The position numbers were made by a program, and so were the translations under genes. From Paragemmobacter straminiformis (GTDB lineage Bacteria; Pseudomonadota; Alphaproteobacteria; Rhodobacterales; Rhodobacteraceae): a stretch of 64,000 nt of DNA. This document shows, piece by piece, positions 1-9,285 of this stretch. The notes below the pieces were generated by a model. It saw nothing but the letters and a program-made list of their open reading frames with translations, did no database searches and was not told where the DNA came from. The stretch lies in NCBI RefSeq assembly GCF_014243445.1, contig NZ_JACLQD010000002.1, positions 372,001 through 436,000 on the forward strand, in the 5' to 3' direction. The stretch's first letter is position 1, and the number at the start of each line of letters is the position of its first letter.

Positions 1-1
1 C

Positions 2-628
2 GACAGCATCACCGGCCAGAACGTGGCGGGTTCGGGCCATATGATCTGGATCGGTGACCGCACCCGCCAGCCCGATGGCGCGCATGTCGAATTCTGCCGT
101 GGCGTGCTGAACCCGATCGGTCTGAAATGCGGCCCCTCGACCACGGCCGAGGACCTCAAGGTCCTGATGGCGAAACTGAACCCGCAGAACGAAGCCGGCC
201 GCCTGACCCTGATCGCCCGTTTCGGCGCGGGCAAGGTGGGCGACCATCTGCCGCGTCTGATCAAGACGGTTCAGGCCGAAGGCGCCAACGTCGTCTGGTC
301 CTGCGACCCTATGCATGGCAACACGATCAAATCGTCCTCGGGCTACAAGACCCGTCCCTTCGACTCGGTCCTGCGCGAAGTGCGCGAATTCTTCGCCATC
401 CACAAAGCCGAAGGCACCATCCCCGGCGGCGTGCATTTCGAGATGACCGGCAAGGACGTGACCGAATGCACCGGCGGCCTGCGCGCCGTGACGGACGAGG
501 ATCTGTCCGACCGCTACCACACCGCTTGCGACCCGCGCCTCAACGCCTCGCAGTCGCTCGAGCTTGCCTTCCTCGTGGCCGAAGAGCTGACCGCGCTGCG
601 TGACACGCAACGCCGCGTCGCGCTGTAA
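2..628 (+). CDS. class II DAHP synthase, C-terminal part
   Basis: Plant/microbial class II 3-deoxy-7-phosphoheptulonate synthase, which condenses phosphoenolpyruvate and erythrose-4-phosphate in the first step of the shikimate pathway. The reading frame is open through the left edge, so the N-terminal half lies outside the window. The visible part has the conserved class II blocks: [19 protein letters not shown], a GLKCGPS stretch, WSCDPMHGN, the GGVHFEMTG block and the [15 protein letters not shown] terminus, which carry the metal ligands and phosphate-binding residues known for the family. It ends as AroG-II proteins normally do, so the 3' end is intact. A terminator follows directly and the next gene is convergent. 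The family call is secure; which pathway end product inhibits it cannot be seen. Confidence 0.95.
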   Translation, partial: DSITGQNVAGSGHMIWIGDRTRQPDGAHVEFCRGVLNPIGLKCGPSTTAEDLKVLMAKLNPQNEAGRLTLIARFGAGKVGDHLPRLIKTVQAEGANVVWSCDPMHGNTIKSSSGYKTRPFDSVLREVREFFAIHKAEGTIPGGVHFEMTGKDVTECTGGLRAVTDEDLSDRYHTACDPRLNASQSLELAFLVAEELTALRDTQRRVAL

Positions 629-652
629 GCGAACAGCCTTGGGGCGAAACGG

Positions 653-683
653 AAAGGGCGGTCCCTCGGGGCCGCCCTTTTCT
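653..683 (+). terminator. rho-independent terminator after DAHP synthase
   Basis: Perfect 9-bp stem AAAGGGCGG / CCGCCCTTT (653-661 and 672-680) with a 10-nt loop, followed by TTTTCT. It lies between convergent genes and could serve both strands, because the stem is bounded by A and T runs. Confidence 0.8.
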
Positions 684-1312
684 CATTCCACCAGGCGCAA
701 CAGCGGAACGCCCCTTGGCGGCGGTTCGGGGGCATCGGCCCCTCCGGCCCGCAACGGGCCGCGCAGGCAGCGTTCGATGCCAAAGCGGCGCGGCGCCTGC
801 CCGAATTCGCCGTTCGGCCACAGGGGCGCGCTTTCCATGAAGGGGGTGGAAACCTCCATCGTGCCGATGGCAAGGTCGCGCGTTCCCGCACGGTTGGCGA
901 GGGGGAGCAGGGTCATCCGCGCCAGAAGCGCCGGCCGCCCCGTGCTTTGCCCCGCCCGCAGCGTCAGATCGACCGTCGCCGGATCCTCGCTCATCGCAGC
1001 GACGATCCCCGCGATCTCGCCCCGCGCGGCGGGTTCGAACAGCAAGGCCAGCGGCGCGCCGCGCAATTCCATGCCGTAAAGCGCGCAAAGCACCCGCCCG
1101 GCGATCAGGAAGCGCGCCGCCCCGCGTTCGGTCCCCTCGATCAGGAACATCGACGACAGCACGGGGGCCAGTTCGCGCGGCGCGAATTCGTCGCGGCGGG
1201 GCAGGGCCTCGCCCTTGCGCAACCGCTGCCAATGCGCGCGCAGCACCGCCGCCATCGGGGCTGTCGCAGGTGCCCGCTGCAATCTTGCAAGGTTCGATCT
1301 TTCCGCGCCCAT
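683..1312 (-). CDS. PAS_5 domain protein
   Basis: A 209-residue soluble protein matching the PAS_5 family, common in alphaproteobacteria and of unknown biochemical role. PAS folds usually bind small ligands or mediate protein contacts. The family features visible are the N-terminal stretch with HWQRLRKGEALPRRDEFAP, the central FLIAGRVLCALYGMEL segment, and a C-terminal part ending in a low-complexity Gly/Pro tail. No output domain (kinase, GGDEF, HTH) is attached and no membrane segment is present. The ATG is preceded by GAAGAG. It is divergent from yicC and convergent with the DAHP synthase gene. The family is recognised; no specific function can be assigned. Confidence 0.75.
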   Translation of the reverse strand: MGAERSNLARLQRAPATAPMAAVLRAHWQRLRKGEALPRRDEFAPRELAPVLSSMFLIEGTERGAARFLIAGRVLCALYGMELRGAPLALLFEPAARGEIAGIVAAMSEDPATVDLTLRAGQSTGRPALLARMTLLPLANRAGTRDLAIGTMEVSTPFMESAPLWPNGEFGQAPRRFGIERCLRGPLRAGGADAPEPPPRGVPLLRLVE

Positions 1313-1488
1313 CTCTTCGCCCGTTCCGCCTGTTGTCGGTCAACTCCCCCTCTGTTACGGACGGGAACAGGGGGACCATAAGCGCCCCATCCGTTTGGAC
1401 AGGGATAGACGCGCATTGGGCGAGTCGGGAAAAATTCTAAACAAATGGTAAACGGGTGCCGCCGCATCGCCGCAAAGGGGAAGAGCGC

Positions 1489-2388
1489 ATGACGATTTCG
1501 ATGACCGGTTTCGCCGCCGCCAAAGGGCAGGGCGCAGGGCATAGCTGGAGCTGGGACATCCGCTCGGTCAATGGCAAGGGCCTCGATTTGCGCCTGCGCG
1601 TGCCCGAATGGATCGACGGGCTGGAACTGGCCCTGCGCGGCGAGATCGCCAAGGCGCTCGGTCGCGGCAACGTCTCGCTTTCGCTCAAGGTCGCCCGCGA
1701 CGGCATGGCCGAAGGGGCCGAGGGGCTGCGCGTCAACCCGCCCGCATTGTCGCAGGTGCTGCGGGCCTTGGCCCAGATCGAGCAGGCGGCGATGACGGCG
1801 GGCGTCACGCTGGCGCAGGCCACCGCCGCCGATGTTCTGGCCGTGCGCGGGGTGCTCGACACGTCATCCGCCGACGAGGATACCGCCCCCCTGCGCGCGG
1901 CCATCCTGTCGGACCTGCCCGCGCTGCTGGCCGATTTCACCGCCATGCGTGCCGCCGAAGGGGCCGCGCTGAACGCCGTGATCGCGGCGCAGCTCGACCG
2001 GATCGAAACCCTGCACGCCGAGGCGAAAACCGAAGCCGAGGCCCGCCGCAACCTTGCCGCAACCGCGCTTCGCGACGCCTTGGCAAAACTGCTGTCGCAG
2101 GCCGAGGGCATGGACGAAACCCGCATCGCGCAGGAACTGGCACTTCTCGCGGTGAAACAGGACGTGACCGAGGAACTCGACCGCCTGACCGCCCATGTCG
2201 CCGCCGCCCGCGCTTTGCTGGCCGACACCGCCCCCGTGGGCCGGAAATTCGATTTCCTGATGCAGGAATTCATGCGCGAGGCGAACACCCTGTGTTCCAA
2301 ATCGCAGTCCACGGCGCTGACCCGCATCGGTCTTGACCTCAAGACCGTCATAGATCAGATGCGCGAACAGGTTCAGAACGTGGAATAG
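1489..2388 (+). CDS. yicC: YicC family endoribonuclease
   Basis: A 299-residue YicC-family protein. The family acts on RNA as an endoribonuclease or RNA-decay factor in E. coli. Residues 1-150 form the YicC-like N-terminal domain, beginning [13 protein letters not shown]. The last 90 residues are the DUF1732 domain with the signature [12 protein letters not shown] near residue 270. The ATG at 1489 is chosen over an upstream GTG because AAAGGGGAAGAG precedes it and because the family starts at M-x-x-S-M-T-G-F. gmk follows after 16 bp, the usual alphaproteobacterial arrangement, so the two are probably cotranscribed. Confidence 0.92.
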   Translation: MTISMTGFAAAKGQGAGHSWSWDIRSVNGKGLDLRLRVPEWIDGLELALRGEIAKALGRGNVSLSLKVARDGMAEGAEGLRVNPPALSQVLRALAQIEQAAMTAGVTLAQATAADVLAVRGVLDTSSADEDTAPLRAAILSDLPALLADFTAMRAAEGAALNAVIAAQLDRIETLHAEAKTEAEARRNLAATALRDALAKLLSQAEGMDETRIAQELALLAVKQDVTEELDRLTAHVAAARALLADTAPVGRKFDFLMQEFMREANTLCSKSQSTALTRIGLDLKTVIDQMREQVQNVE

Positions 2389-2404
2389 GCAGGGGGGAAA
2401 GATC

Positions 2405-3046
2405 ATGGCGCAAGACCGGCGCGGCCTTCTGCTCATCCTGTCCTCGCCCTCGGGCGCGGGCAAGTCGACACTGACCAAGATGCTGATGGCATGGGATGAC
2501 ACCATGCGCTTTTCGGTATCGGCCACCACCCGCAAGCCAAGACCGGGCGAAGCTGACGGGCGCGACTACTTCTTCCGCTCGCGCGAGGATTTCGAGGCGA
2601 TGGTCGCCGCGGGCGAGATGCTGGAACATGCCGAGGTGTTCGGCAATTTCTACGGCACCCCCAAAGGCCCGGTCGAGGCGAACATGCGCGACGGCCGCGA
2701 CACGGTGTTCGACATCGACTGGCAGGGCGGCCAGCAGATCCGCAACTCCGCGCTTGGCCGCGATGTCGTGTCGATCTTCGTCCTTCCCCCCTCGATCGCC
2801 GAACTCGACCGCCGCCTGCGCAGCCGCGGGCAGGACAGCGACGAGGTGATCGCCGGACGCATGGCCAAAAGCCGCGACGAGATCAGCCATTGGGCGGAAT
2901 ACGACTATGTGCTGGTGAACGAAGACCTTGGCGACACATTCGAGAGCCTGAAGACCATCCTCACCGCCGAACGCCTGCGCCGCGACCGCCAGCCCCGCCT
3001 GTCGGATTTCGTGCGCGGCCTGAATGCCGAGTTCGCAGCCCGATGA
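2405..3046 (+). CDS. gmk: guanylate kinase
   Basis: Guanylate kinase (GMP + ATP to GDP + ADP), 213 residues, the normal length. The P-loop [10 protein letters not shown] occupies residues 13-22. The GMP-binding segment with [11 protein letters not shown] and the YG-containing [11 protein letters not shown] stretch follow, and [11 protein letters not shown] is the expected lid and magnesium region. A purine-rich Shine-Dalgarno (GGGGGGAAAG) precedes the ATG. The stop codon overlaps the start of the next gene (ATGA), indicating translational coupling with the gamma-carbonic-anhydrase-like protein. Confidence 0.96.
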   Translation: MAQDRRGLLLILSSPSGAGKSTLTKMLMAWDDTMRFSVSATTRKPRPGEADGRDYFFRSREDFEAMVAAGEMLEHAEVFGNFYGTPKGPVEANMRDGRDTVFDIDWQGGQQIRNSALGRDVVSIFVLPPSIAELDRRLRSRGQDSDEVIAGRMAKSRDEISHWAEYDYVLVNEDLGDTFESLKTILTAERLRRDRQPRLSDFVRGLNAEFAAR

Positions 3047-3561
3047 TCTATTCCCTCGACGGCATCGCCCCCGTGATCGACGCCAGCGCATGGGTCGCCC
3101 CCGATGCGAACCTGATCGGGCGCGTCACGCTGCTGGCCGATGCCTCTGTCTGGTTCGGCAGCACCCTGCGCGGCGACAACGAGAGGATCACGCTGGGGCA
3201 GGGGTCCAACGTGCAGGAAAACTGCGTGCTGCACACCGATATGGGCTATCCGCTGACCATCGGCACCAATTGCACCATAGGCCACAAGGCGATGCTGCAC
3301 GGCTGCACCATCGGTGACGGGTCGCTGATCGGCATGGGGGCCATCGTGCTGAACGGCGCGGTTATCGGCAAAGGCTGCCTGATCGGGGCAGGGGCGCTGG
3401 TGACCGAAGGCAAGGAAATTCCCGATGGCGCGCTTGTCATGGGCGCTCCGGCCAAGGTGGTGCGGCTGCTCGACGCCGGGGCGCAGGCGCGTCTGGTGAA
3501 ATCCGCGCTCGGCTATCAGGCAAACGCCCGCCGCTTCCGCGCTGGAATGATCGCGCTGTGA
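3043..3561 (+). CDS. gamma-carbonic-anhydrase-like hexapeptide-repeat protein
   Basis: A 172-residue left-handed beta-helix protein of the gamma-carbonic-anhydrase/PaaY/YrdA type. Hexapeptide turns run from about residue 15 to 145. His in [12 protein letters not shown] and in [13 protein letters not shown] match the metal-binding positions of the family (HTD, GHxxxLHG). Catalytic activity cannot be inferred, since many YrdA-like members lack measured carbonic anhydrase activity. The start is the ATG overlapping the gmk stop. The 3' end is followed at once by the iolR operator region. Confidence 0.88.
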   Translation: MIYSLDGIAPVIDASAWVAPDANLIGRVTLLADASVWFGSTLRGDNERITLGQGSNVQENCVLHTDMGYPLTIGTNCTIGHKAMLHGCTIGDGSLIGMGAIVLNGAVIGKGCLIGAGALVTEGKEIPDGALVMGAPAKVVRLLDAGAQARLVKSALGYQANARRFRAGMIAL

Positions 3562-3563
3562 TG

Positions 3564-3604
3564 TTCCAAAATCAGTTGGAATATTCGTTCCATCTTGATA
3601 GCCT
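3564..3604 (+). promoter_or_regulatory. iolR promoter with GGAA-N6-TTCC operator
   Basis: GGAA-TATTCG-TTCC at 3578-3591 is a dyad, extended to TGGAA/TTCCA at 3577-3592. It overlaps a second dyad, TTCCAA-N6-TTGGAA, at 3564-3581. GGAA-N6-TTCC is the motif described for rhizobial IolR repressors. A candidate promoter TTGGAA (3576-3581), 17 bp, TAGCCT (3599-3604) is embedded in it, so binding would block polymerase and give autoregulation (inference). Confidence 0.65.
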
Positions 3605-3627
3605 GCACCCGAACAAGGGGTAGCCGC

Positions 3628-4458
3628 ATGTCCGACGATACGATTGAACCGCATGTGCAGGCTCCGGCCTCGGTCGACGAATTCCGCGACCGCCTTGCCG
3701 CCGTCACGCCCGACCTGCCGCGCCGCCTGCGGCAATGCGCCGATTTCATCGCCGCCCATTCCGACCGCATCGCCGTCTCGACCGTGGCCGAGCTTGCCTC
3801 GGGGGCCGACGTTCCGCCCTCGGCGCTGATGCGCTTTTGCCAGATCATGGGGTTTTCCGGCTTTTCCGAAATGCAAAAGCTCTTCCGCGAGGCCTATGCC
3901 CCCGGTTGGCCCGACTACACCACCCGCCTGCGCAACCTCAAAGAGGGCGGCGCGGGCAGCCCTGCGGCACTTCTGGCCGAATTCATCGAAGCCGGTCGCC
4001 TCTCGCTCGAGGCTTTGGCGAAAACGGTGGACGAGGCGTCCTTGGCCGATGCGGTCAAGCTTCTGTCCAAGGCTGAAACCATCCATGTCGTCGGTTTCCG
4101 CCGGACCTTCCCCGTTGCCGCCTATCTGGTCTACGTCTTCGAGAAGATGTCGGTTCCCGCAATGCTGCATGACGGGGTCGGCAAGCTTGACCACCGTTTT
4201 GCGCTGCGTCAGGGCGATGCGGTGCTTGCCATCACCTTCGCGCCCTATTCCGAAGAAACCCTGACCCTTGCGCAAGACGCCCGCGACCGTGGTTTGCCCG
4301 TCGTCGGCCTGACCGACCGCGTCACCAGCCCGCTGGCCCGCACCGCCGATGCCATCATCACCGTGCCCGAGGTGGACTTCGGCGCCTTCCGCTCGCTTTC
4401 GGCCACCATCGCGCTCGCGCTGTCGCTGGCGGTTGCCATCGGATCGGCCCGCGATTGA
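3628..4458 (+). CDS. iolR: RpiR-family regulator, probable IolR repressor
   Basis: A 276-residue RpiR-type transcription factor. An N-terminal helix-turn-helix spans residues 15-95, with the ALMRFCQIMGFSGFSEMQ recognition-helix region typical of HTH_6. A C-terminal SIS phosphosugar-binding domain spans about 120-265, including IHVVGFRRTFPVAAYLVYVF. In rhizobia and Salmonella the IolR of inositol operons is of this family and is relieved by an inositol catabolite. The position immediately upstream of iolC and the two GGAA-N6-TTCC sites make that role very likely here. The ATG at 3628 has AAGGGG at the right distance; an upstream TTG at 3595 lacks one. Confidence 0.88.
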   Translation: MSDDTIEPHVQAPASVDEFRDRLAAVTPDLPRRLRQCADFIAAHSDRIAVSTVAELASGADVPPSALMRFCQIMGFSGFSEMQKLFREAYAPGWPDYTTRLRNLKEGGAGSPAALLAEFIEAGRLSLEALAKTVDEASLADAVKLLSKAETIHVVGFRRTFPVAAYLVYVFEKMSVPAMLHDGVGKLDHRFALRQGDAVLAITFAPYSEETLTLAQDARDRGLPVVGLTDRVTSPLARTADAIITVPEVDFGAFRSLSATIALALSLAVAIGSARD

Positions 4459-4467
4459 AATTAGCAC

Positions 4468-4501
4468 TTCCCCTGTTGCCGGAAATGGAATAAATATTCC
4501 A
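4468..4501 (+). promoter_or_regulatory. iolC promoter with GGAA-N6-TTCC operator
   Basis: TGGAATAAATATTCCA at 4486-4501 contains GGAA-N6-TTCC and is almost fully palindromic. A plausible promoter TTCCCC (4468-4473), 17 bp, TAAATA (4491-4496) puts the -10 inside the operator. The same GGAA-N6-TTCC pattern stands in front of iolR. Confidence 0.65.
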
Positions 4502-4557
4502 AAACGTGACGCGGTCCTGAGTCTTCCTGCCAGCCGCTGCCGACATGGGGAATATTC

Positions 4558-6477
4558 ATGACCGACTCTGCCAAAACCCTCGACGTCATCACCATCGGCC
4601 GCTCCTCGGTCGACCTCTATGGCGCGCAGGTGGGCGGACGGCTCGAGGATATGGGGTCTTTCCAGAAATACATCGGCGGCTCGCCCACCAACATGGCGGC
4701 AGGCACCGCGCGCCTTGGCCTGAAATCGGCGCTCATCACCCGCGTCGGCGATGAGCATATGGGCCGTTTCATCCGCGAGGAACTGGCAAAAGAGGGCGTC
4801 GATACCCGCGGCGTCATCACCGACAGGGAACGTCTCACCGCGCTCGTCCTTCTCGGCATCCGCGACGAACACCAGTTCCCGCTGATCTTCTACCGCGAGA
4901 ATTGCGCCGACATGGCGCTGTGCGAGGACGACATCGACGAAGCCTTCATCGCATCCTCGCGCGCGGTCGTCGCCACCGGAACGCATCTGTCGCACGCCCG
5001 CACCGAAGCGGCGGTGATGAAGGCGCTGAACCTCGCCCGCAAGCATGGGGCGCAAACCGCACTCGACATCGACTACCGCCCCAACCTCTGGGGTCTGGCG
5101 GGGCATGGCGATGGCGAAAGCCGTTTCATCGAATCCGCCGCCGTCACCGCCAAGCTGCAAGCGACGCTGCACCTGTTCGACCTGATCGTCGGCACCGAGG
5201 AAGAGTTCCACATCGCGGGCGGCAGCACCGACACCATCGCAGCCCTGCGCGCCGTGCGGGCCGTTTCGGATGCCACGCTGGTGTGCAAACGCGGCCCGAT
5301 GGGGGCCGCTGCCTTTATCGGTGCCATCCCCGACAGCCTTGACCAAGGCGAGGCCGGACCCGGCTTCCCGATCGAGGTGTTCAACGTCCTCGGCGCGGGC
5401 GACGGCTTCATGTCGGGTCTCATCAAGGGCTGGCTCGATGGCGAGGCATGGCCCACCGCGCTGAAATATGCCAACGCCTGCGGTGCTTTTGCCGTGTCGC
5501 GCCACGGCTGCACGCCGGCCTATCCCTCGTGGGAGGAGCTGCAATTCTTCCTTGGCCGTGGCGTGGTGACCAAGGCGCTGCGCAAGGACCGCGAACTGGA
5601 ACAGGTCCATTGGGCGACCAACCGCCATAAAGACTGGTCTACCATGCGGGTCTTTGCCTTCGACCACCGCATGCAGCTCGAGGCGATGGAGGGTGCCACC
5701 CCCGCCAAGATCGGCGCTTTCAAGGAGTTGTGCCTGAAAGCCGCCCTGACCGTGGCCGATGGCAAGCCGGGCCACGGCATCCTGTGCGACAGCCGCCTTG
5801 GCCGCGATGCGCTTTACGCCGCTGCCGGAACCGGCCTGTGGATCGGCCGCCCCGTGGAATGGCCCGGCTCGCGCCCGCTGTCGCTGGAACCCGAACTCGG
5901 CCCCGATTTCGGCGGCCTTCAGGAATGGCCGCTGGAACATGTGGTCAAGGTGCTGTGCTTCTACCACCCCGACGACAGCGCCGAGGTAAAGACCGCGCAA
6001 GAGGAAACGGTTCTGCGCCTGTTCCACGCCTGCCGCCGCAACCGTCTGGAAATGCTCTTGGAAATCATCCCGTCCAAGGTCGCGCCCGTGAACGATGACA
6101 CCTCGGCTTTGGTCATACAAAGGTTTTATGACCTTGGCGTCTATCCCGATTGGTGGAAGCTCGAACCCTTCGCCACCACGGCCGCATGGGAGAAAGCCTG
6201 CGCCGCCATCACCCGCAACGATCCGCACACGCGCGGCATCGTGGTGCTTGGCCTCGACGCGCCCGAAGCCGAGCTTTCCGCCTCGCTTGCCATCGCCGCG
6301 AAACATGATCTGGTCAAAGGTTTCGCCGTGGGCCGCACCATCTTTGCCGATGCCGCCCGTGGCTGGCTTGCCGGCACCATGACCGAAAAAGACGCCATCG
6401 CCATGATGGTCGACCGCTACAGCCGCCTGTGCCGGATCTGGGACAGCGCCCGCGCCAACAAGGACATCGCCGCATGA
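4558..6477 (+). CDS. iolC: bifunctional 5-dehydro-2-deoxygluconokinase / phosphogluconate aldolase
   Basis: A 639-residue two-domain protein. Residues 1-325 are a PfkB sugar kinase: GRSSVDLYGAQVGG near the start, GGSPTNMA, and the catalytic GAGD at residues 279-282. This part phosphorylates 5-dehydro-2-deoxy-D-gluconate. Residues from about 345 to the end match DUF2090, which in this family is fused to IolC and is assigned the aldolase step that splits the phosphorylated product, a reaction performed by separate IolJ in Bacillus. No stand-alone iolJ is present nearby, consistent with the fusion. iolD overlaps the stop codon. The kinase domain is certain; the aldolase assignment follows family annotation. 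Confidence 0.93.
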   Translation: MTDSAKTLDVITIGRSSVDLYGAQVGGRLEDMGSFQKYIGGSPTNMAAGTARLGLKSALITRVGDEHMGRFIREELAKEGVDTRGVITDRERLTALVLLGIRDEHQFPLIFYRENCADMALCEDDIDEAFIASSRAVVATGTHLSHARTEAAVMKALNLARKHGAQTALDIDYRPNLWGLAGHGDGESRFIESAAVTAKLQATLHLFDLIVGTEEEFHIAGGSTDTIAALRAVRAVSDATLVCKRGPMGAAAFIGAIPDSLDQGEAGPGFPIEVFNVLGAGDGFMSGLIKGWLDGEAWPTALKYANACGAFAVSRHGCTPAYPSWEELQFFLGRGVVTKALRKDRELEQVHWATNRHKDWSTMRVFAFDHRMQLEAMEGATPAKIGAFKELCLKAALTVADGKPGHGILCDSRLGRDALYAAAGTGLWIGRPVEWPGSRPLSLEPELGPDFGGLQEWPLEHVVKVLCFYHPDDSAEVKTAQEETVLRLFHACRRNRLEMLLEIIPSKVAPVNDDTSALVIQRFYDLGVYPDWWKLEPFATTAAWEKACAAITRNDPHTRGIVVLGLDAPEAELSASLAIAAKHDLVKGFAVGRTIFADAARGWLAGTMTEKDAIAMMVDRYSRLCRIWDSARANKDIAA

Positions 6478-8303
6478 AAACGATCCGCCTGACCGCCGCC
6501 CAAGCCCTTGTCCGCTGGCTTTCGGTGCAGATGACGCCCGAGGGCGACCGTTTCATCGACGGCGTCTGGGGCATCTTCGGCCACGGCAACGTGGCTGGTC
6601 TGGGCGAGGCGCTGCACGGCATCCGCGACACGCTGCCCACATGGCGCGGCCATAACGAACAGACCATGGCCCATACCGCCATCGCCTATGCCAAGGCGCA
6701 AAAGCGCAAACGCGCGATGGCGGTGACCACCTCGATCGGGCCGGGGGCGACCAACATGGTGACGGCCGCCGCCCTCGCCTATGTCAACCGCCTGCCGGTC
6801 CTGCTGATTCCGGGCGATGTCTTTGCCAACCGCGCCCCCGATCCGGTGCTGCAACAGGTCGAATCCTTCGCCGATGGCACCGTTTCCGCCAATGACTGCT
6901 TCCGCCCCGTCAGCCGCTATTTCGACCGCATCTCGCGCCCCGAACATATCCTGACCGCGCTTCCCCGCGCCCTGCGGGTGATGACCGACCCCGCCGAATG
7001 CGGCCCCGTCACGCTTGCCTTCTGTCAGGACGTGCAGGCCGAAGCCTATGACTACCCCGAAGCCTTCTTCACCCCCAAGGTCTGGCACATCCGCCGCCCG
7101 CAGCCCGATGCCGTGGAACTCGACGCCGCAATCGCCGCGCTGAAAGCCGCGAAAGCCCCCGTCATCGTCGCAGGCGGCGGGGTGATCTATTCCGAAGCCG
7201 AAGCCGCCCTTGCGGCCTTTGCCGAAACCCACGGCATTCCGGTCGTGGAAACCCAGGCCGGCAAATCGGCGCTGGCCCATGACCACCAGATGAATTTCGG
7301 CCCCGTGGGCGTCACGGGGGCATCCTCGGCCAATATCGTCTGCGAGAAGGCCGATCTGGTCATCGGCCTCGGCACGCGGTTCCAGGATTTCACCACCGGC
7401 TCGTGGTCGCTGTTCAAACACCCGAACCGGAAGATCCTGTCGATCAACGTCCAAGCCTATGATGCCGCCAAACACGGCGCGATCAGCCTTGTGTCCGATG
7501 CAAAGGTCGCGCTGCAAGCCCTTGGTGCGGCGCTGAAATCCCACAGATACGCCGCCCCCGACGCCGCGCTGAAAGCCGACTGGGCGCAGGCCAAGGCCGC
7601 GGTCAAGGCCGCCCCCGCCGCAGGCAACACCCTGCCCACCGACATGCAGGTGGTGGGGGCCGTGCAGCGCGCCGCCACCCCCGAAACCGTGGTCATGGGG
7701 GCCGCAGGCACCATGCCGGGCGAGTTGCACAAGATCTGGGATGCCCCGCAGGGCGGCTACCACATGGAATACGGCTTTTCCTGCATGGGATACGAGGTTG
7801 CGGGCGCGCTTGGCATCAAGATGGCCCGCCCCAAGGCCGACGTCGTCTGCATGGTGGGCGACGGGTCCTACATGATGGCGAACTCGGAACTTGCGACCGC
7901 CGTGATGATGGGCGTGCCCTTTACCGTGGTGCTGACCGACAACCGTGGTTACGGCTGCATCAACCGGCTGCAAAAGCACACCGGCGGCGCGCCCTTTAAC
8001 AACCTTCTGGACGACAGCTACCACGTGAACCCCTCGGCCATCGACTTCGTGGCGCATGCGGCCTCGATGGGGGCAAAGGCGGTCAAGGCGGGCAGCATCG
8101 CCGCGCTCGAGGCGGAACTGCATGCCGCCCGTTCCAGCACCATCCCCGTGGTCATCGTGATCGACACCGACCCCATGCCCTCGACCGCCGCGGGCGGCAC
8201 ATGGTGGGAGGTGGGCGTGCCCGAAGTCTCGGTGCGGCCCGCGGTGAACGAGGCCCGTGCCAAATACGAATCCTCCAAACAAAAACAGCGTCTTGCGGAC
8301 TAA
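6474..8303 (+). CDS. iolD: 3D-(3,5/4)-trihydroxycyclohexane-1,2-dione acylhydrolase
   Basis: Thiamine-diphosphate-dependent ring-opening hydrolase of the inositol pathway, 609 residues. The ThDP fold is visible in order: N-terminal pyrimidine-binding domain with [16 protein letters not shown]; central domain with [16 protein letters not shown]-terminal cofactor domain with [13 protein letters not shown] near residue 460 and the following TDNRGYG, the GDG-NN type motif. The ATG at 6474 overlaps the iolC stop (ATGA). A longer upstream start would run into iolC and lacks family support. Confidence 0.95.
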   Translation: MKTIRLTAAQALVRWLSVQMTPEGDRFIDGVWGIFGHGNVAGLGEALHGIRDTLPTWRGHNEQTMAHTAIAYAKAQKRKRAMAVTTSIGPGATNMVTAAALAYVNRLPVLLIPGDVFANRAPDPVLQQVESFADGTVSANDCFRPVSRYFDRISRPEHILTALPRALRVMTDPAECGPVTLAFCQDVQAEAYDYPEAFFTPKVWHIRRPQPDAVELDAAIAALKAAKAPVIVAGGGVIYSEAEAALAAFAETHGIPVVETQAGKSALAHDHQMNFGPVGVTGASSANIVCEKADLVIGLGTRFQDFTTGSWSLFKHPNRKILSINVQAYDAAKHGAISLVSDAKVALQALGAALKSHRYAAPDAALKADWAQAKAAVKAAPAAGNTLPTDMQVVGAVQRAATPETVVMGAAGTMPGELHKIWDAPQGGYHMEYGFSCMGYEVAGALGIKMARPKADVVCMVGDGSYMMANSELATAVMMGVPFTVVLTDNRGYGCINRLQKHTGGAPFNNLLDDSYHVNPSAIDFVAHAASMGAKAVKAGSIAALEAELHAARSSTIPVVIVIDTDPMPSTAAGGTWWEVGVPEVSVRPAVNEARAKYESSKQKQRLAD

Positions 8304-8317
8304 GGCTAAACAAGAAC

Positions 8318-9214
8318 ATGATCCTTTTCGGAACCAACCCCATCGCCTGGGCGAATGATGACGACCGTTCCATCGGCGCCGACATCCCCACCACCCGCAT
8401 CCTTGACGAGGCGGGTCGCCAGATCGGCTTCGACGGTATCGAGAACGGCCACCGCTGGCCGGAAGAGCCCGAGGCACTGCGCGCGCTGCTCGCGGAATAC
8501 GGCCTTGCCTTCATCTCCGGCTGGTATTCCACCGAACTCCTGATCCGCACGGTCGAGGACGAGATCGCCGCCGTCCAGCCGCATCTTGCCAAGCTGAAGC
8601 ACAACGGCTGCAAGGTCTGCATCGTCTGCGAAACCTCGAACGCCATCCACGGCGACGCGGCCAAAGCGGTGAACGACCGCCCGCGCCTGACGGCGGACGA
8701 GATGACAGCCTTCGGCGCGAAGCTCGAAGCCTTTGCCGCCTATCTGGCAGGGCAGGGCGTCACGCTGGTCTACCACCACCACATGGGCACCATCGTCGAA
8801 TCCCCCGCCGAGATCGACGCGCTGATGGCCGCGACCGGCCCGCATACGCATCTGCTCTTCGACGCGGGCCATTGCACCTTTGGCGGCGGCGACCCCGTGG
8901 CCGTGCTGAAGAAACATGCCGCCCGCGTGCGCCATTTCCACGCCAAGAACGTCCGCCCCGCGATTGTGGACAAGGTCCGCAAAGAGGGCTGGTCCTTCCT
9001 CAAGGGGGTCGTCGGCGGTGCCTTCACCGTTCCGGGCGACCAGGAGGGCGGGGTGGATTTCAAACCGCTGCTGCAAATCCTTGCCGACACCCGCTATGAC
9101 GGCTGGATCGTGATCGAGGCCGAACAGGACCCCGGGGTCCGCAACCCGCTGCTTTACCAGACGCTCGGCCTTGCGACGCTGAAGCGCCTGTCCAAAGAGG
9201 TCGGGCTGATCTGA
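8318..9214 (+). CDS. iolE: myo-inosose-2 dehydratase
   Basis: A 298-residue TIM-barrel enzyme of the xylose-isomerase-like/AP endonuclease 2 superfamily, starting [16 protein letters not shown] as IolE proteins do. Metal-site residues are visible in [35 protein letters not shown] and HFHAKNVRP. It dehydrates scyllo-inosose to the diketone used by IolD. It is placed 14 bp after iolD. The ribosome-binding site is weak (an AAGG 14 bp upstream), so expression may depend on coupling to iolD. Confidence 0.94.
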   Translation: MILFGTNPIAWANDDDRSIGADIPTTRILDEAGRQIGFDGIENGHRWPEEPEALRALLAEYGLAFISGWYSTELLIRTVEDEIAAVQPHLAKLKHNGCKVCIVCETSNAIHGDAAKAVNDRPRLTADEMTAFGAKLEAFAAYLAGQGVTLVYHHHMGTIVESPAEIDALMAATGPHTHLLFDAGHCTFGGGDPVAVLKKHAARVRHFHAKNVRPAIVDKVRKEGWSFLKGVVGGAFTVPGDQEGGVDFKPLLQILADTRYDGWIVIEAEQDPGVRNPLLYQTLGLATLKRLSKEVGLI

Positions 9215-9224
9215 ACTTGCAGGA

Positions 9225-9275
9225 GCGGGGGTTTCACACCCCCGCACCCCCGTGGAGTATTTCCGCAAGGATGAA
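9225..9275 (+). repeat. dispersed hairpin module, copy a (iolE-iolB)
   Basis: Hairpin GCGGGGGT/ACCCCCGC (9225-9232, 9238-9245) followed by the core GGAGTATTTCCGCAAGG (9254-9270) and ATGAA. The core ends 11 bp before iolB, and its AAGG supplies the likely Shine-Dalgarno. Same architecture as six other copies in the window. Confidence 0.7.
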
Positions 9276-9285
9276 AGGGACGTGC

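Noticed and set aside
2905-6306. Open frame of 1133 codons on the minus strand opposite gmk-iolR-iolC
   Set aside because: It lies wholly antisense to well-recognised genes. Its product has no recognisable domain, and such frames arise from the high third-position GC of the real genes.
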